Positions 42,885 to 50,691 of a stretch of 64,000 bases of DNA are shown one piece after another; position 1 is the first letter of the stretch; each line of letters starts with the position of its first letter. Source of the DNA: Streptomyces collinus Tu 365 (GTDB taxonomy: Bacteria > Actinomycetota > Actinomycetes > Streptomycetales > Streptomycetaceae); NCBI RefSeq assembly GCF_000444875.1, contig NC_021985.1, positions 4,732,170-4,796,169 on the forward strand. Reading direction: 5' to 3'. A program made the position numbers and the translations under genes. Under the pieces are notes generated by a model, which was not told the origin of the DNA, made no database searches, and was given only the letters and a program-made list of their open reading frames with translations.

Positions 42885-43646
42885 GTGGGCTACCTGGTGG
42901 GACAGGTCGCGGGGTTCGCCGGCATCACGGTGCGCACCCTGCACCACTACGACGAGATCGGACTGCTCGTGCCGGGTGAGCGCACCCACGCCGGGCACCG
43001 GCGCTACACCGGGGCCGACCTCGACCGGCTCCAGCAGATCCTGTTCTACCGCGAGCTCGGCTTCCCGCTCGACGAGGTCGCGGCCCTGCTCGACGACCCG
43101 GACACGGACCCGGCCGCGCACCTGCGCCGCCAGCACGGCCTGCTGACCGCCCGGATCGAGAAGCTGCAGAAGATGGCCGCGGCCGTGGAACACGCCATGG
43201 AGGCACACAAGATGGGCATCGACCTCACCCCCGAGGAGCGGTTCGAGGTCTTCGGGGAGAACGATCCGGAGAAGTACGCCGAGGAGACCGAGCGGCGCTG
43301 GGGCGGCACCGAGGCCTACGCGGAGTCGCAGCGCCGCGCCGCCCGCTACACCAAGGACGACTGGAAGCGCGTGCGGGCCGAGAGCGACGAGTGGACCGCG
43401 CGCTACGTCGCCCTGATGACCGCGGGCGGCCTGCCGTCCGGCGAGGCGGCCATGGACCTGGCCGAGGAGCACCGCCTGCACATCGGCAAGTGGTTCTACG
43501 AGTGCCCGCACGCCATGCACCGCTGCCTGGGCGGCATGTACGTCGCCGACGAGCGCTTCAGGGCGTTCTACGACTCCACCCGGCCCGGGTTCGCCGACCA
43601 CCTGAGCGAGGCGATCGCCACGAACGCCGACCGGCACACCGCGTGA
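42885..43646 (+). CDS. tipA: TipAL, MerR-family thiopeptide-sensing activator
   Basis: A 253-residue protein, exactly the length of S. coelicolor/lividans TipAL. GTG 42885 follows AAGGAG. The N-terminal MerR domain shows VGQVAGFAGITVRTLHHYDEIGLL; a coiled helix links it to the TipAS antibiotic-binding domain. The two cysteines that react with thiopeptides are in YECPHAMHRC near residues 205-213, as in the known protein. Binding of thiostrepton activates the promoter by twisting the 19-bp spacer (established). Sequence divergence from S. coelicolor TipA in the C-terminal half may alter drug range. It shares a convergent terminator with the YbjQ gene. Confidence 0.95.
   Translation: MGYLVGQVAGFAGITVRTLHHYDEIGLLVPGERTHAGHRRYTGADLDRLQQILFYRELGFPLDEVAALLDDPDTDPAAHLRRQHGLLTARIEKLQKMAAAVEHAMEAHKMGIDLTPEERFEVFGENDPEKYAEETERRWGGTEAYAESQRRAARYTKDDWKRVRAESDEWTARYVALMTAGGLPSGEAAMDLAEEHRLHIGKWFYECPHAMHRCLGGMYVADERFRAFYDSTRPGFADHLSEAIATNADRHTA
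43212..43646 (+). CDS. tipAS: TipAS, internal in-frame translation product
   Basis: ATG 43212 (Met110 of TipAL) with GGAGG at 43199-43203 nine bases before it would give a 144-residue protein beginning MGIDLTPEERFEVFG. Its length and opening match TipAS, which in S. lividans is made in excess of TipAL and traps thiopeptides. The same reading frame as TipAL is used. Confidence 0.85.
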   Translation: MGIDLTPEERFEVFGENDPEKYAEETERRWGGTEAYAESQRRAARYTKDDWKRVRAESDEWTARYVALMTAGGLPSGEAAMDLAEEHRLHIGKWFYECPHAMHRCLGGMYVADERFRAFYDSTRPGFADHLSEAIATNADRHTA

Positions 43647-43648
43647 CC

Positions 43649-43676
43649 CCTGGCCCGGGGCTACTCCCGGGCCAGG
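43649..43676. terminator. Bidirectional terminator, tipA / YbjQ
   Basis: CCTGGCCCGGG (43649-43659) pairs with CCCGGGCCAGG (43666-43676), overlapping the 3' end of the minus-strand YbjQ gene. Confidence 0.8.
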
Positions 43677-44026
43677 ACCACCGCGGTCCCGTACGCGCAC
43701 ACCTCCGTGCCCACGTCCGCCGCCTCGGTCACGTCGAACCGGAACATCAGCACGCCGTTGGCCCCACGCGCGCGTGCCTGCTCCACCAGGCGTTCCATGG
43801 CCTGGTTGCGGGTCTGCACGAGCGTCTTGGTGAGCCCCTTCAGCTCGCCGCCGATCATCGACTTCAGCCCGGCGCCGATCTGGCTGCCGAGGTGCCGGGA
43901 GCGCACGGTGAGCCCGAACACCTCGCCCAGCACCTGCTGCACCCGGTGGCCGGGCACGTCGTTCGTCGTCACGACCAGCACGTCCGGCTGGGGCCCCTGG
44001 CCGCCGCCGTAGTCATCGAGTCCCAT
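43661..44026 (-). CDS. YbjQ-family (UPF0145) protein
   Basis: A 121-residue protein with the YbjQ core: VLVVTTNDVPGHRVQQVLGEVFGLTVRSR near 17-45 and ARGANGVLMFRFDVTE near 85-100, followed by EVCAYGTAVVL. The family forms a pentameric small alpha/beta fold once called a heavy-metal-binding domain; function is unproven. It converges on tipA. No promoter is obvious in the 140 bp shared with the divergent DedA gene. Confidence 0.92.
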   Translation of the reverse strand: MGLDDYGGGQGPQPDVLVVTTNDVPGHRVQQVLGEVFGLTVRSRHLGSQIGAGLKSMIGGELKGLTKTLVQTRNQAMERLVEQARARGANGVLMFRFDVTEAADVGTEVCAYGTAVVLARE

Positions 44027-44168
44027 GGCTCACAGCTTTGCCCGGGTCGTCGCACAGTGCATCCTGGAGTCGCCGGTGGAACCCGGGGCGGTCACCTCAC
44101 GTTGATAGCTTTGTGCGGCCGTCCCCCAGACGCCGTAGCCGCCTCTTCCCCTCAGGAGCCCGGACCCC

Positions 44169-45323
44169 GTGATGACACTCGCCCTCGGCCCGAGCTGGCT
44201 CGATCCCAACCACCTGCTCAGCACCTACAGCATCTGGGGTCTGCTGCTCATCGTCTTCGCCGAGTCCGGCCTGCTCATCGGCTTCTTCCTGCCGGGCGAC
44301 TCGCTGCTGTTCACCTGCGGCCTGCTGATCACCGGCCACAAGCTGGACTTCCCGCTGTGGGGCGCGATCGCCCTGATCTGCCTGGCCGCGGTCCTGGGCG
44401 ACCAGGCGGGCTACATGTTCGGCAAGAAGGTCGGCCCGTCGCTGTTCAACCGGCCGGACTCCCGTCTGTTCAAGCAGGAGAACGTCACCAAGGCGCACGA
44501 GTTCTTCGAGAAGTACGGCCCGAAGTCCCTGGTCCTGGCCCGCTTCGTGCCCGTCGTGCGCACCTTCACGCCGATCATCGCCGGCGTCAGCGGCATGAAG
44601 TACCGCTCCTTCGTGGTCTTCAACGTCATCGGCGGCGTCCTGTGGGGAGCCGGTGTCACCCTGCTCGGCTCCTGGCTGGGCAAGCACGACGTCGTCAAGA
44701 ACAACATCGAGGCGATCCTCATCCTGATCGTCCTGGTGTCGGTGGTCCCCATCGCGATCGAGTTCCTCCGCGCGCGCGGCAAGGCCAGGAAGGAAGCCGC
44801 GGCCGGCCCGGCCGAGCGGCAGGCGGACCCCGGGCAGTTCCGGCCCCCGCACCAGTCGGGGCCGGTCATGGACGACGCCACCACGCGCCTGCGCCGCATC
44901 GAGCCCGAGCAGCCGCAGTACCGGCCCCGGCACCAGTCCCAGCCGCAGCAGTACCAGGAGCCCCGGCAGGAGCAGGGCCACTGGGACCAGGGCGGCTACG
45001 GCGACCGCTCCTACGACCAGCAGGGGTACCCGCAGCAGCACGATCCGCAGCAGCCCGCCCACCAGCAGTACGGACAGCCCCGGTACGACCAGCAGCAGCC
45101 CGCCCCGCAGCAGCACCACGGGCACCCCGGCTACGGTGGGCAGGGCCATGACCAGCAGGGCCATGACCAGCAGGGTTACGGCCGGCAGGGTTACGACCAG
45201 CAGGGCCATGAACAGCCCGGTTACCACCAGCAGGGCTACGGCCGGCAGGGGTACGACGAGCAGGGCTACGACGAGCAGGGCTACGACCAGCAGCAGTACC
45301 CGTACGGCCACCGCGACCGCTGA
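44169..45323 (+). CDS. DedA-family membrane protein with Gln/Tyr/Gly-rich tail
   Basis: A 384-residue protein from GTG 44169 (ATG 44172 is equivalent). Residues 1-200 form the DedA/SNARE-associated domain with FAESGLLIGFFLPGDSLLF, LGDQAGYMFGKKVG, and RFVPVVRTFTPIIAGVSGM; the reentrant-loop Arg/Glu residues are present. DedA proteins move undecaprenyl-phosphate or related lipids and maintain proton-motive force. The last 160 residues are disordered and repetitive (about 15 short units of GYDQQGH, GYGRQGY or GYDEQGY type), rich in Gln, Tyr and Gly, likely cytoplasmic. Most DedA proteins lack any such tail. Confidence 0.93.
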   Translation: MMTLALGPSWLDPNHLLSTYSIWGLLLIVFAESGLLIGFFLPGDSLLFTCGLLITGHKLDFPLWGAIALICLAAVLGDQAGYMFGKKVGPSLFNRPDSRLFKQENVTKAHEFFEKYGPKSLVLARFVPVVRTFTPIIAGVSGMKYRSFVVFNVIGGVLWGAGVTLLGSWLGKHDVVKNNIEAILILIVLVSVVPIAIEFLRARGKARKEAAAGPAERQADPGQFRPPHQSGPVMDDATTRLRRIEPEQPQYRPRHQSQPQQYQEPRQEQGHWDQGGYGDRSYDQQGYPQQHDPQQPAHQQYGQPRYDQQQPAPQQHHGHPGYGGQGHDQQGHDQQGYGRQGYDQQGHEQPGYHQQGYGRQGYDEQGYDEQGYDQQQYPYGHRDR

Positions 45324-45335
45324 GCGGCCGGGCGG

Positions 45336-46997
45336 TCAGAAGCCGCGCGTGCGCTTCGCCGCCCGCCGCTTGCCGGCGGAGCCGATCCGCAGGGTCAGCC
45401 GGGAGATCTCCGAGCCCAGGTTGACCCCGATCGCGATGGCCATGGCCAGCGACGCCGCGTTCGCCAGCGACACCAGGCCCTTGTCGACCTGGTTCTGCGC
45501 CATGTTCAGCAGCCCGAAGTAGGTGGCGGAACCCGGCAGCAGGGGCCCGATCGCCGCCGTCGTGTACGGCAGCGCGGAGGCGAACCGGTAGCGGGACAGC
45601 AACTGCCCGAACAGCCCGACGAGGCCCGCTGCCACGGCCGTGGACGCCACCGGCGAGATACGGCCCGCGACGTGCATCGCGCCGTACACCGACCACGCGA
45701 CCCCGCCGTTGAGCGTGACCCACACCACCGTGGACCGCTCCTGCTGGAGCAGCACCGCGAAGGTCAGCGACAGCAGCATGGAGGCCACGATCTGCACCAC
45801 CGGCCGCTGCGAGACGATCAGCGCCGCGTCCGGGTTCAGCTGGCCGCCCACCTTCACGCCGAAGTACAGGACGATCAGCACGCCGGTGACGATGCCGACG
45901 AAGAAGTACATGACCTCCAGCAGCCGGGCCGACGCCGTGATGTAGAACCCCGTCAGCCCGTCCTGCACGCCCGCCACCAGGGCCCGCCCGGGTAGCAGCG
46001 CGAACAGACCACCGGTGACCACGGCGGACCCGGCCACGCCCACGTGCGCCAGCGCGAACGCCACCCCGATCGCCGCGGGGGGCATCGCGGCCACCGTGAA
46101 CTGGTAGAACTCCGGCAGCCCGCGCCCCGCGCACAGCCACGCCAGCCGGTCGCCGAGCATCGCGCCCAGCGCGGCCGCCACGAACACCAGCACGTCACCG
46201 CCGACCAGCACCGAGGCGGAGCCCGCGAGCAGCCCGCTCGCCAGGGTCAGCGCCCAGCCGGGGTACGGGTGCCGGTTGCGGCGGATCTCCGCCAGCCGCC
46301 GGTACGCCTCCTCGAGGGAGACATGGGCCTCCGGGTCGGTCAGGTCGTCCACCAGCCGGAACACGGCCGCCAGCCGGGTGTAGTCCGTGCCACGCCGCCG
46401 TACCGTCCGCGACGCCGTGACCGGGTCGTCCACCAGGGACGGCTGGTGGGAGATCGACAGCAGCGTGAAGGTGACGTTCGGCTCGCAGCGGTCCAGGCCG
46501 TAGGACCGGCACACCGCGAACATCGCGGCCTCCACGTCCTCCGCACCCTCACCGCCCGCCAGCAGCAGCTCGCCGATACGCAGCGTCAGGTCGAGCACGC
46601 GCGGGACCGCGGGCCCGCCCTCCTCGGCCCGCTGCACGGGCTCGGGCGCCGGCCGCTCGGTCACCGGCATGCGCAGCATCGTGCGCATCCGGTCCTGCCA
46701 GGGCGCGTCCTTGATCAGGCTGACCGCGGGGATGCCCGTCGCCGGGGTGAACGCCGGCGGGGCGTCCTGGGCGCTGTAGGTGCTCGGCAGGCTGAACGCC
46801 GACCCCTCCGCCTCCGCGGCCGGCGGCTGCCGCGTCTGCAGACCCGACGGCACCGCGAACTCGGACGTGGTCTCCGGCTCACCGCCGCCCTTGGACACCT
46901 CCAGGCCCGCGGGGATGGCGAACTCGGACGTGATCTCCGGGTCGTAGGTGGTCCGCGCCTCGTCCGACCGCGGCTTCCTGTCCTCCGCCTGCGTCAC
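45336..46997 (-). CDS. ThrE-type threonine/serine exporter
   Basis: A 553-residue protein. Residues about 130-300 carry the N-terminal ThrE domain (LTLRIGELLLAGGEGAEDVE, VTFTLLSISHQPSLVDDPVT, YRRLAEIRRNRHPYPGW); the rest is about ten membrane helices with GLFALLPGRALVAGVQDGL. Residues 1-125 are disordered and contain two copies of a TSEFA(I/V)P(A/S)GL motif (21-32 and 42-53), the second preceded by Glu-Thr as ETTS. It starts at GTG 46997. Export of threonine or serine, as for C. glutamicum ThrE, is inferred from the family. It faces the pyrophosphatase gene in the same direction, with a hairpin between. Confidence 0.92.
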   Translation of the reverse strand: MTQAEDRKPRSDEARTTYDPEITSEFAIPAGLEVSKGGGEPETTSEFAVPSGLQTRQPPAAEAEGSAFSLPSTYSAQDAPPAFTPATGIPAVSLIKDAPWQDRMRTMLRMPVTERPAPEPVQRAEEGGPAVPRVLDLTLRIGELLLAGGEGAEDVEAAMFAVCRSYGLDRCEPNVTFTLLSISHQPSLVDDPVTASRTVRRRGTDYTRLAAVFRLVDDLTDPEAHVSLEEAYRRLAEIRRNRHPYPGWALTLASGLLAGSASVLVGGDVLVFVAAALGAMLGDRLAWLCAGRGLPEFYQFTVAAMPPAAIGVAFALAHVGVAGSAVVTGGLFALLPGRALVAGVQDGLTGFYITASARLLEVMYFFVGIVTGVLIVLYFGVKVGGQLNPDAALIVSQRPVVQIVASMLLSLTFAVLLQQERSTVVWVTLNGGVAWSVYGAMHVAGRISPVASTAVAAGLVGLFGQLLSRYRFASALPYTTAAIGPLLPGSATYFGLLNMAQNQVDKGLVSLANAASLAMAIAIGVNLGSEISRLTLRIGSAGKRRAAKRTRGF

Positions 46998-47056
46998 CTC
47001 GTACCGCTCCCTGAACGACGCCTTCCGTCAGCCTCAGTATGCGCACGCGTACGCGA

Positions 47057-47096
47057 ACGGGCCGCGCCCACCCCCGAGAGGGTGACCGCGGCCCGT
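47057..47096 (-). terminator. Hairpin terminator of ppa
   Basis: ACGGGCCGCG (47057-47066) pairs with CGCGGCCCGT (47087-47096), just downstream of the ppa stop on the minus strand. Confidence 0.75.
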
Positions 47097-47114
47097 GGCA
47101 GGCAAACCGGCCGG

Positions 47115-47606
47115 TCAGTGACCGCCCGTCTCCTTGAAGCGCTTGTACGAACGCTCGATCTCCAGCTCCGCGTCCGTGCGGCCGACCCAGTTGGCACCCT
47201 CGACCGACTTGCCGGGCTCCAGGTCCTTGTACACCTCGAAGAAGTGCTGGATCTCCAGGCGGTCGAACTCCGACACGTGGTGGATGTCGCGCAGGTGCTC
47301 CACCCGCGGGTCGGTGGCCGGGACGCACAGCAGCTTGTCGTCGCCGCCCGCCTCGTCCGTCATCCGGAACATGCCGATCGCACGGCACTTGATCAGGCAA
47401 CCCGGGAAGGTCGGCTCGTCCAGGATGACCAGCGCGTCCAGCGGGTCGCCGTCCTCGCCGAGGGTGTTCTCGACGAAGCCGTAGTCGGTCGGGTAGGCGG
47501 TCGAGGTGAAGAGGCGACGGTCCAGGCGGATCCGACCGGTCTCGTGGTCCACCTCGTACTTGTTCCGCGAACCCTTCGGGATCTCGATCGTGACGTCGAA
47601 CTCCAC
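47115..47606 (-). CDS. ppa: Soluble inorganic pyrophosphatase (family I)
   Basis: A 163-residue enzyme from GTG 47606, preceded by GGAGGAG at a 6-base distance; starts further upstream would add residues before the conserved opening EFDVTIEIPKGSRNKYEVD. Catalytic residues are visible: DYGFVENTLGEDGDPLDALV with the Mg-binding aspartates. The length matches actinobacterial family I enzymes. It pulls biosynthetic reactions by hydrolysing PPi. It is divergent from the D,D-carboxypeptidase gene. Confidence 0.97.
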   Translation of the reverse strand: MEFDVTIEIPKGSRNKYEVDHETGRIRLDRRLFTSTAYPTDYGFVENTLGEDGDPLDALVILDEPTFPGCLIKCRAIGMFRMTDEAGGDDKLLCVPATDPRVEHLRDIHHVSEFDRLEIQHFFEVYKDLEPGKSVEGANWVGRTDAELEIERSYKRFKETGGH

Positions 47607-47685
47607 CGGTGGCTCCTCCATGATCAGCACATAGTTCTGGTGATTAAGTGTCCCTCACGCAGGTGTGTGATCGCGAAAGGGGCTG

Positions 47686-49287
47686 GTGGTCGTGCCAGAG
47701 GTGAGACCTTGGCGAGCCGCGAAGCCGCATGTGGTGCGGATCGCGAACGCCGTACGACCGCGTCTGGCGCGTGCGGCGGCGGCCGCGAAGCCGCGGGTCA
47801 CGCGGCTGACGGAGGCGGTACGACCCGGGCCGGACCGCCCTTCCCGCACGCGGAACGTCCGGACCTGGCAGTACAGCGCGGGCGCCGCCACCGCCGGGCT
47901 GGCACTGGCCGCCGGTGTGGTGACCGCCGCCGGCCCCTGGGACGCCAACGGTCAGCGTACGGCCGAACGCGACCGGGCCGCCGCCCTGGAGCGATCAGGT
48001 GGCGCAGATCACGGCTCCTCCGGCACCGCCTCCGGGGCGCCCCGGCCCGCCCCCAGCGCCGCGGCCGTCCTCGCCGGCCTGGACGCCGGCGCGGACACCG
48101 TCAGCACCAAGAAGGCCCCGCCCGGCCGGAAGGCCCTCGCGGACGTCCTGAAGCCGCTCCTGAACGCCCCCGCGCTCGGCGGCACCCACACCGCGTCCGT
48201 CGTGGACATCGGCACCGGCAGGCGGCTCTACGGCTCCGGCGCCGGCAAGGCGCTCACCCCCGCCTCCACCACCAAGATCGCCACCGCCGTCGCCGCGCTG
48301 TCCGCCCTCGGCCCCGACCACCGCTTCACCACCCGCACCGCCCTCGAACCCGGCACCGGGGAACTCGTCCTCGTCGGCGGCGGCGACCCCACCCTCACCG
48401 CCCACCGGAAGGCCGACGGCTGGGCGAGCCTGCGGACGCTCGCCACCGGCACCGCCGGGGCACTGAAGAAGCGCGGCGTCCACGAGGTCACGCTCTCCTA
48501 CGACACCACGCTCTACTCCGGCCCCGCCCTGCACCGCATCGGCGTCAACGAGAACCTCGCCCCCGTCAGCGCGCTCACCGTGGACGAGGGCCGCACGGAC
48601 GCGTCGAGCAGCGGCCCCGTCACCCGGGTCGGCGACCCGGCCGCGGACGCGGCGCACAAGTTCGCCGGCTTCCTGAACGACGCCGGCGTCAAGACCTCGG
48701 CGCCCGGCCCCTCCAAGGCCGGCGGCACCGCCGAGACCCTCGCCACCGTCTCCTCGCCCCCGCTGTCGGCCCTGGTCGAGCGCATGCTGACCAACAGCGA
48801 CAACGACATCGCCGAGGCCCTGGCCCGCCACACCGCCCTGGCGAGCGGCGGCCAGGCGAGCTACGCGGGCGGCGCCAAGGCCGTCGCCGCCCGGCTCGGC
48901 AGGCTCGGCCTGCCCCTGTCCGGCACCGCCTTCCACGACGGCAGCGGCCTCGACCGCGACGACCGGCTCACGGCCGACCTGCTCACCGCCCTGCTGGTCA
49001 AGGCCGGCGACCCGGCGGACCCCGGCCTGCGCCCGGTCCTCACCGGCCTGCCCGTCGCCGGCTTCACCGGCACCCTGGCCGCCCGCTACAGCAACGGCGC
49101 CGCGGGCGTCGTACGCGCCAAGACCGGCACCCTGACCGGCGTGAACACGCTGGCCGGCACGGTCGTCGACCAGGACGGCCGGCTCCTCGCCTTCGCCTTC
49201 CTGGCCTCCGGCACCACCAACCCGCCCGAGGCTCAGGCGGCCCTGGACGTGACGGCCACGGCGCTGGCCGGGTGCGGCTGTGGGTGA
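47686..49287 (+). CDS. dac: D-alanyl-D-alanine carboxypeptidase (PBP4 / S13 family)
   Basis: A 533-residue serine peptidase trimming peptidoglycan stem peptides. There is a basic cytoplasmic N-terminus (many Lys/Arg-Pro repeats, residues 1-60), then one membrane anchor near 64-85. The three penicillin-binding motifs are STTK (Ser194, Lys197), SDN in LTNSDNDIAE near 370, and KTG in RAKTGTLTGVN near 480. The start GTG 47686 follows GAAAGGGG. The basic repeat IANAVRPRL / LTEAVRPGP before the anchor is unusual and may bind acidic lipids. It is upstream of a zinc metalloprotease gene with a 79-bp gap. Confidence 0.95.
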   Translation: MVVPEVRPWRAAKPHVVRIANAVRPRLARAAAAAKPRVTRLTEAVRPGPDRPSRTRNVRTWQYSAGAATAGLALAAGVVTAAGPWDANGQRTAERDRAAALERSGGADHGSSGTASGAPRPAPSAAAVLAGLDAGADTVSTKKAPPGRKALADVLKPLLNAPALGGTHTASVVDIGTGRRLYGSGAGKALTPASTTKIATAVAALSALGPDHRFTTRTALEPGTGELVLVGGGDPTLTAHRKADGWASLRTLATGTAGALKKRGVHEVTLSYDTTLYSGPALHRIGVNENLAPVSALTVDEGRTDASSSGPVTRVGDPAADAAHKFAGFLNDAGVKTSAPGPSKAGGTAETLATVSSPPLSALVERMLTNSDNDIAEALARHTALASGGQASYAGGAKAVAARLGRLGLPLSGTAFHDGSGLDRDDRLTADLLTALLVKAGDPADPGLRPVLTGLPVAGFTGTLAARYSNGAAGVVRAKTGTLTGVNTLAGTVVDQDGRLLAFAFLASGTTNPPEAQAALDVTATALAGCGCG

Positions 49288-49366
49288 CCCCGGGGCCGCG
49301 CGACCCGGCCGGCCCCGCCCCGCGCACGGCCTGCCCCAAGCGGTGACGCTCACGTACCGTTGACGC

Positions 49367-50500
49367 ATGACGAGCTTCGGTGGCACCGCTTCTCCCGGGA
49401 TGGTCGACTGGAACCTCGCGGTGGCGACCGCGACACGGCTCGTACGACCGGGCCCCGAGGTCAGCCGTGACGAGGCCCGCTCCGTCGTCGCGGAGCTGCG
49501 CCGGCACGCCAAGGCATCGGAGGAGCACGTCCGGGGCTTCACCCGGCTCGGCACCGGCGATACCCACGACACCCCGGTCCTCGTCGTCGACCGCCCCGGC
49601 TGGGTGCGGGCCAACGTCGCCGGCTTCCGGGAACTCCTCAAGCCGCTCCTGGACAAGATGCAGGAACGTCGCGGCAACAGCCCGGGCAACGCCGTCCTCG
49701 GCACCGTCGGCGGCAAGGTCACCGGCGTCGAACTCGGCATGCTGCTCTCGTTCCTGTCCTCCCGCGTCCTCGGCCAGTACGAGACCTTCGCCCCCTCCAC
49801 CCGCGACCTCCCGGCCGGCGAGAACGGCGGCGGCCGCCTGCTCCTCGTCGCCCCCAACATCGTCCACGTGGAGCGCGAACTCGACGTCGAGCCGCACGAC
49901 TTCCGGCTCTGGGTGTGCCTCCACGAGGAGACCCACCGCACCCAGTTCACCGCCGTGCCCTGGCTCCGCGACCATCTCGAGGGTGAAATCCAGTCGTTCT
50001 TGGCCGAGACCGACGTCGACCCGATGACCGTCCTCGAACGCGTCAGGGACGCCGCCCAGTCCCTCGCCGGCGGACGCCCCGAGGGCGAGGAGGACGACGG
50101 CGGACGCTCGTTCGTCGAACTCGTGCAGACCCCGGCCCAGCGCGAGATCCTCGGCCGCCTCACCGCCGTCATGTCCCTGCTCGAAGGCCACGCCGACTTC
50201 GTCATGGACGGCGTGGGACCGCAGGTCGTGCCGTCCGTCGCCGAGATCCGCGAGAAGTTCCAGCAGCGCCGCGCCAAGGGCGCCTCCCGTCTCGACCTCG
50301 CGCTGCGCAAACTCCTGGGCCTGGACGCCAAACTGAGGCAGTACCGGGACGGCGAACGCTTCGTCCGCGGCGTCGTCGACCAGGTCGGCATGGACGGCTT
50401 CAACCGCGTGTGGACCTCGCCCAACACCCTGCCCACCAAGGCCGAGATCGCCGCTCCGGCGGACTGGGTCGCCCGCGTGCACCGCAAGGCGGAGTCGTGA
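49367..50500 (+). CDS. Zinc-dependent metalloprotease-like protein (DUF2342)
   Basis: A 377-residue soluble protein. The zinc motif HEETH is in VCLHEETHRTQF near residue 188, with the third ligand likely Glu in LLEGHADFVMDGVG near 280. The family was named by its co-occurrence with coenzyme F420 genes in actinobacteria. Biological substrate is unknown. It precedes tilS, hpt and ftsH in the same direction, as in other Streptomyces. Confidence 0.92.
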   Translation: MTSFGGTASPGMVDWNLAVATATRLVRPGPEVSRDEARSVVAELRRHAKASEEHVRGFTRLGTGDTHDTPVLVVDRPGWVRANVAGFRELLKPLLDKMQERRGNSPGNAVLGTVGGKVTGVELGMLLSFLSSRVLGQYETFAPSTRDLPAGENGGGRLLLVAPNIVHVERELDVEPHDFRLWVCLHEETHRTQFTAVPWLRDHLEGEIQSFLAETDVDPMTVLERVRDAAQSLAGGRPEGEEDDGGRSFVELVQTPAQREILGRLTAVMSLLEGHADFVMDGVGPQVVPSVAEIREKFQQRRAKGASRLDLALRKLLGLDAKLRQYRDGERFVRGVVDQVGMDGFNRVWTSPNTLPTKAEIAAPADWVARVHRKAES

Positions 50501-50691
50501 ACCGGTGAGCAGGTCGTGAAAGGAATCCGGCCGACGGCAGGTGAACGCCTCCCCAATCACCCGTCCGAGGGACCGTGAGCCATGGGTAGGCGTGCAATGC
50601 TCGGGGAACGGCCCGCTTCTGTCACCATCTACACACTCTGAGTGACCGGATTCGGGCTCGCCCCCCGACAACTTCATGAAGGGAACCGGAC

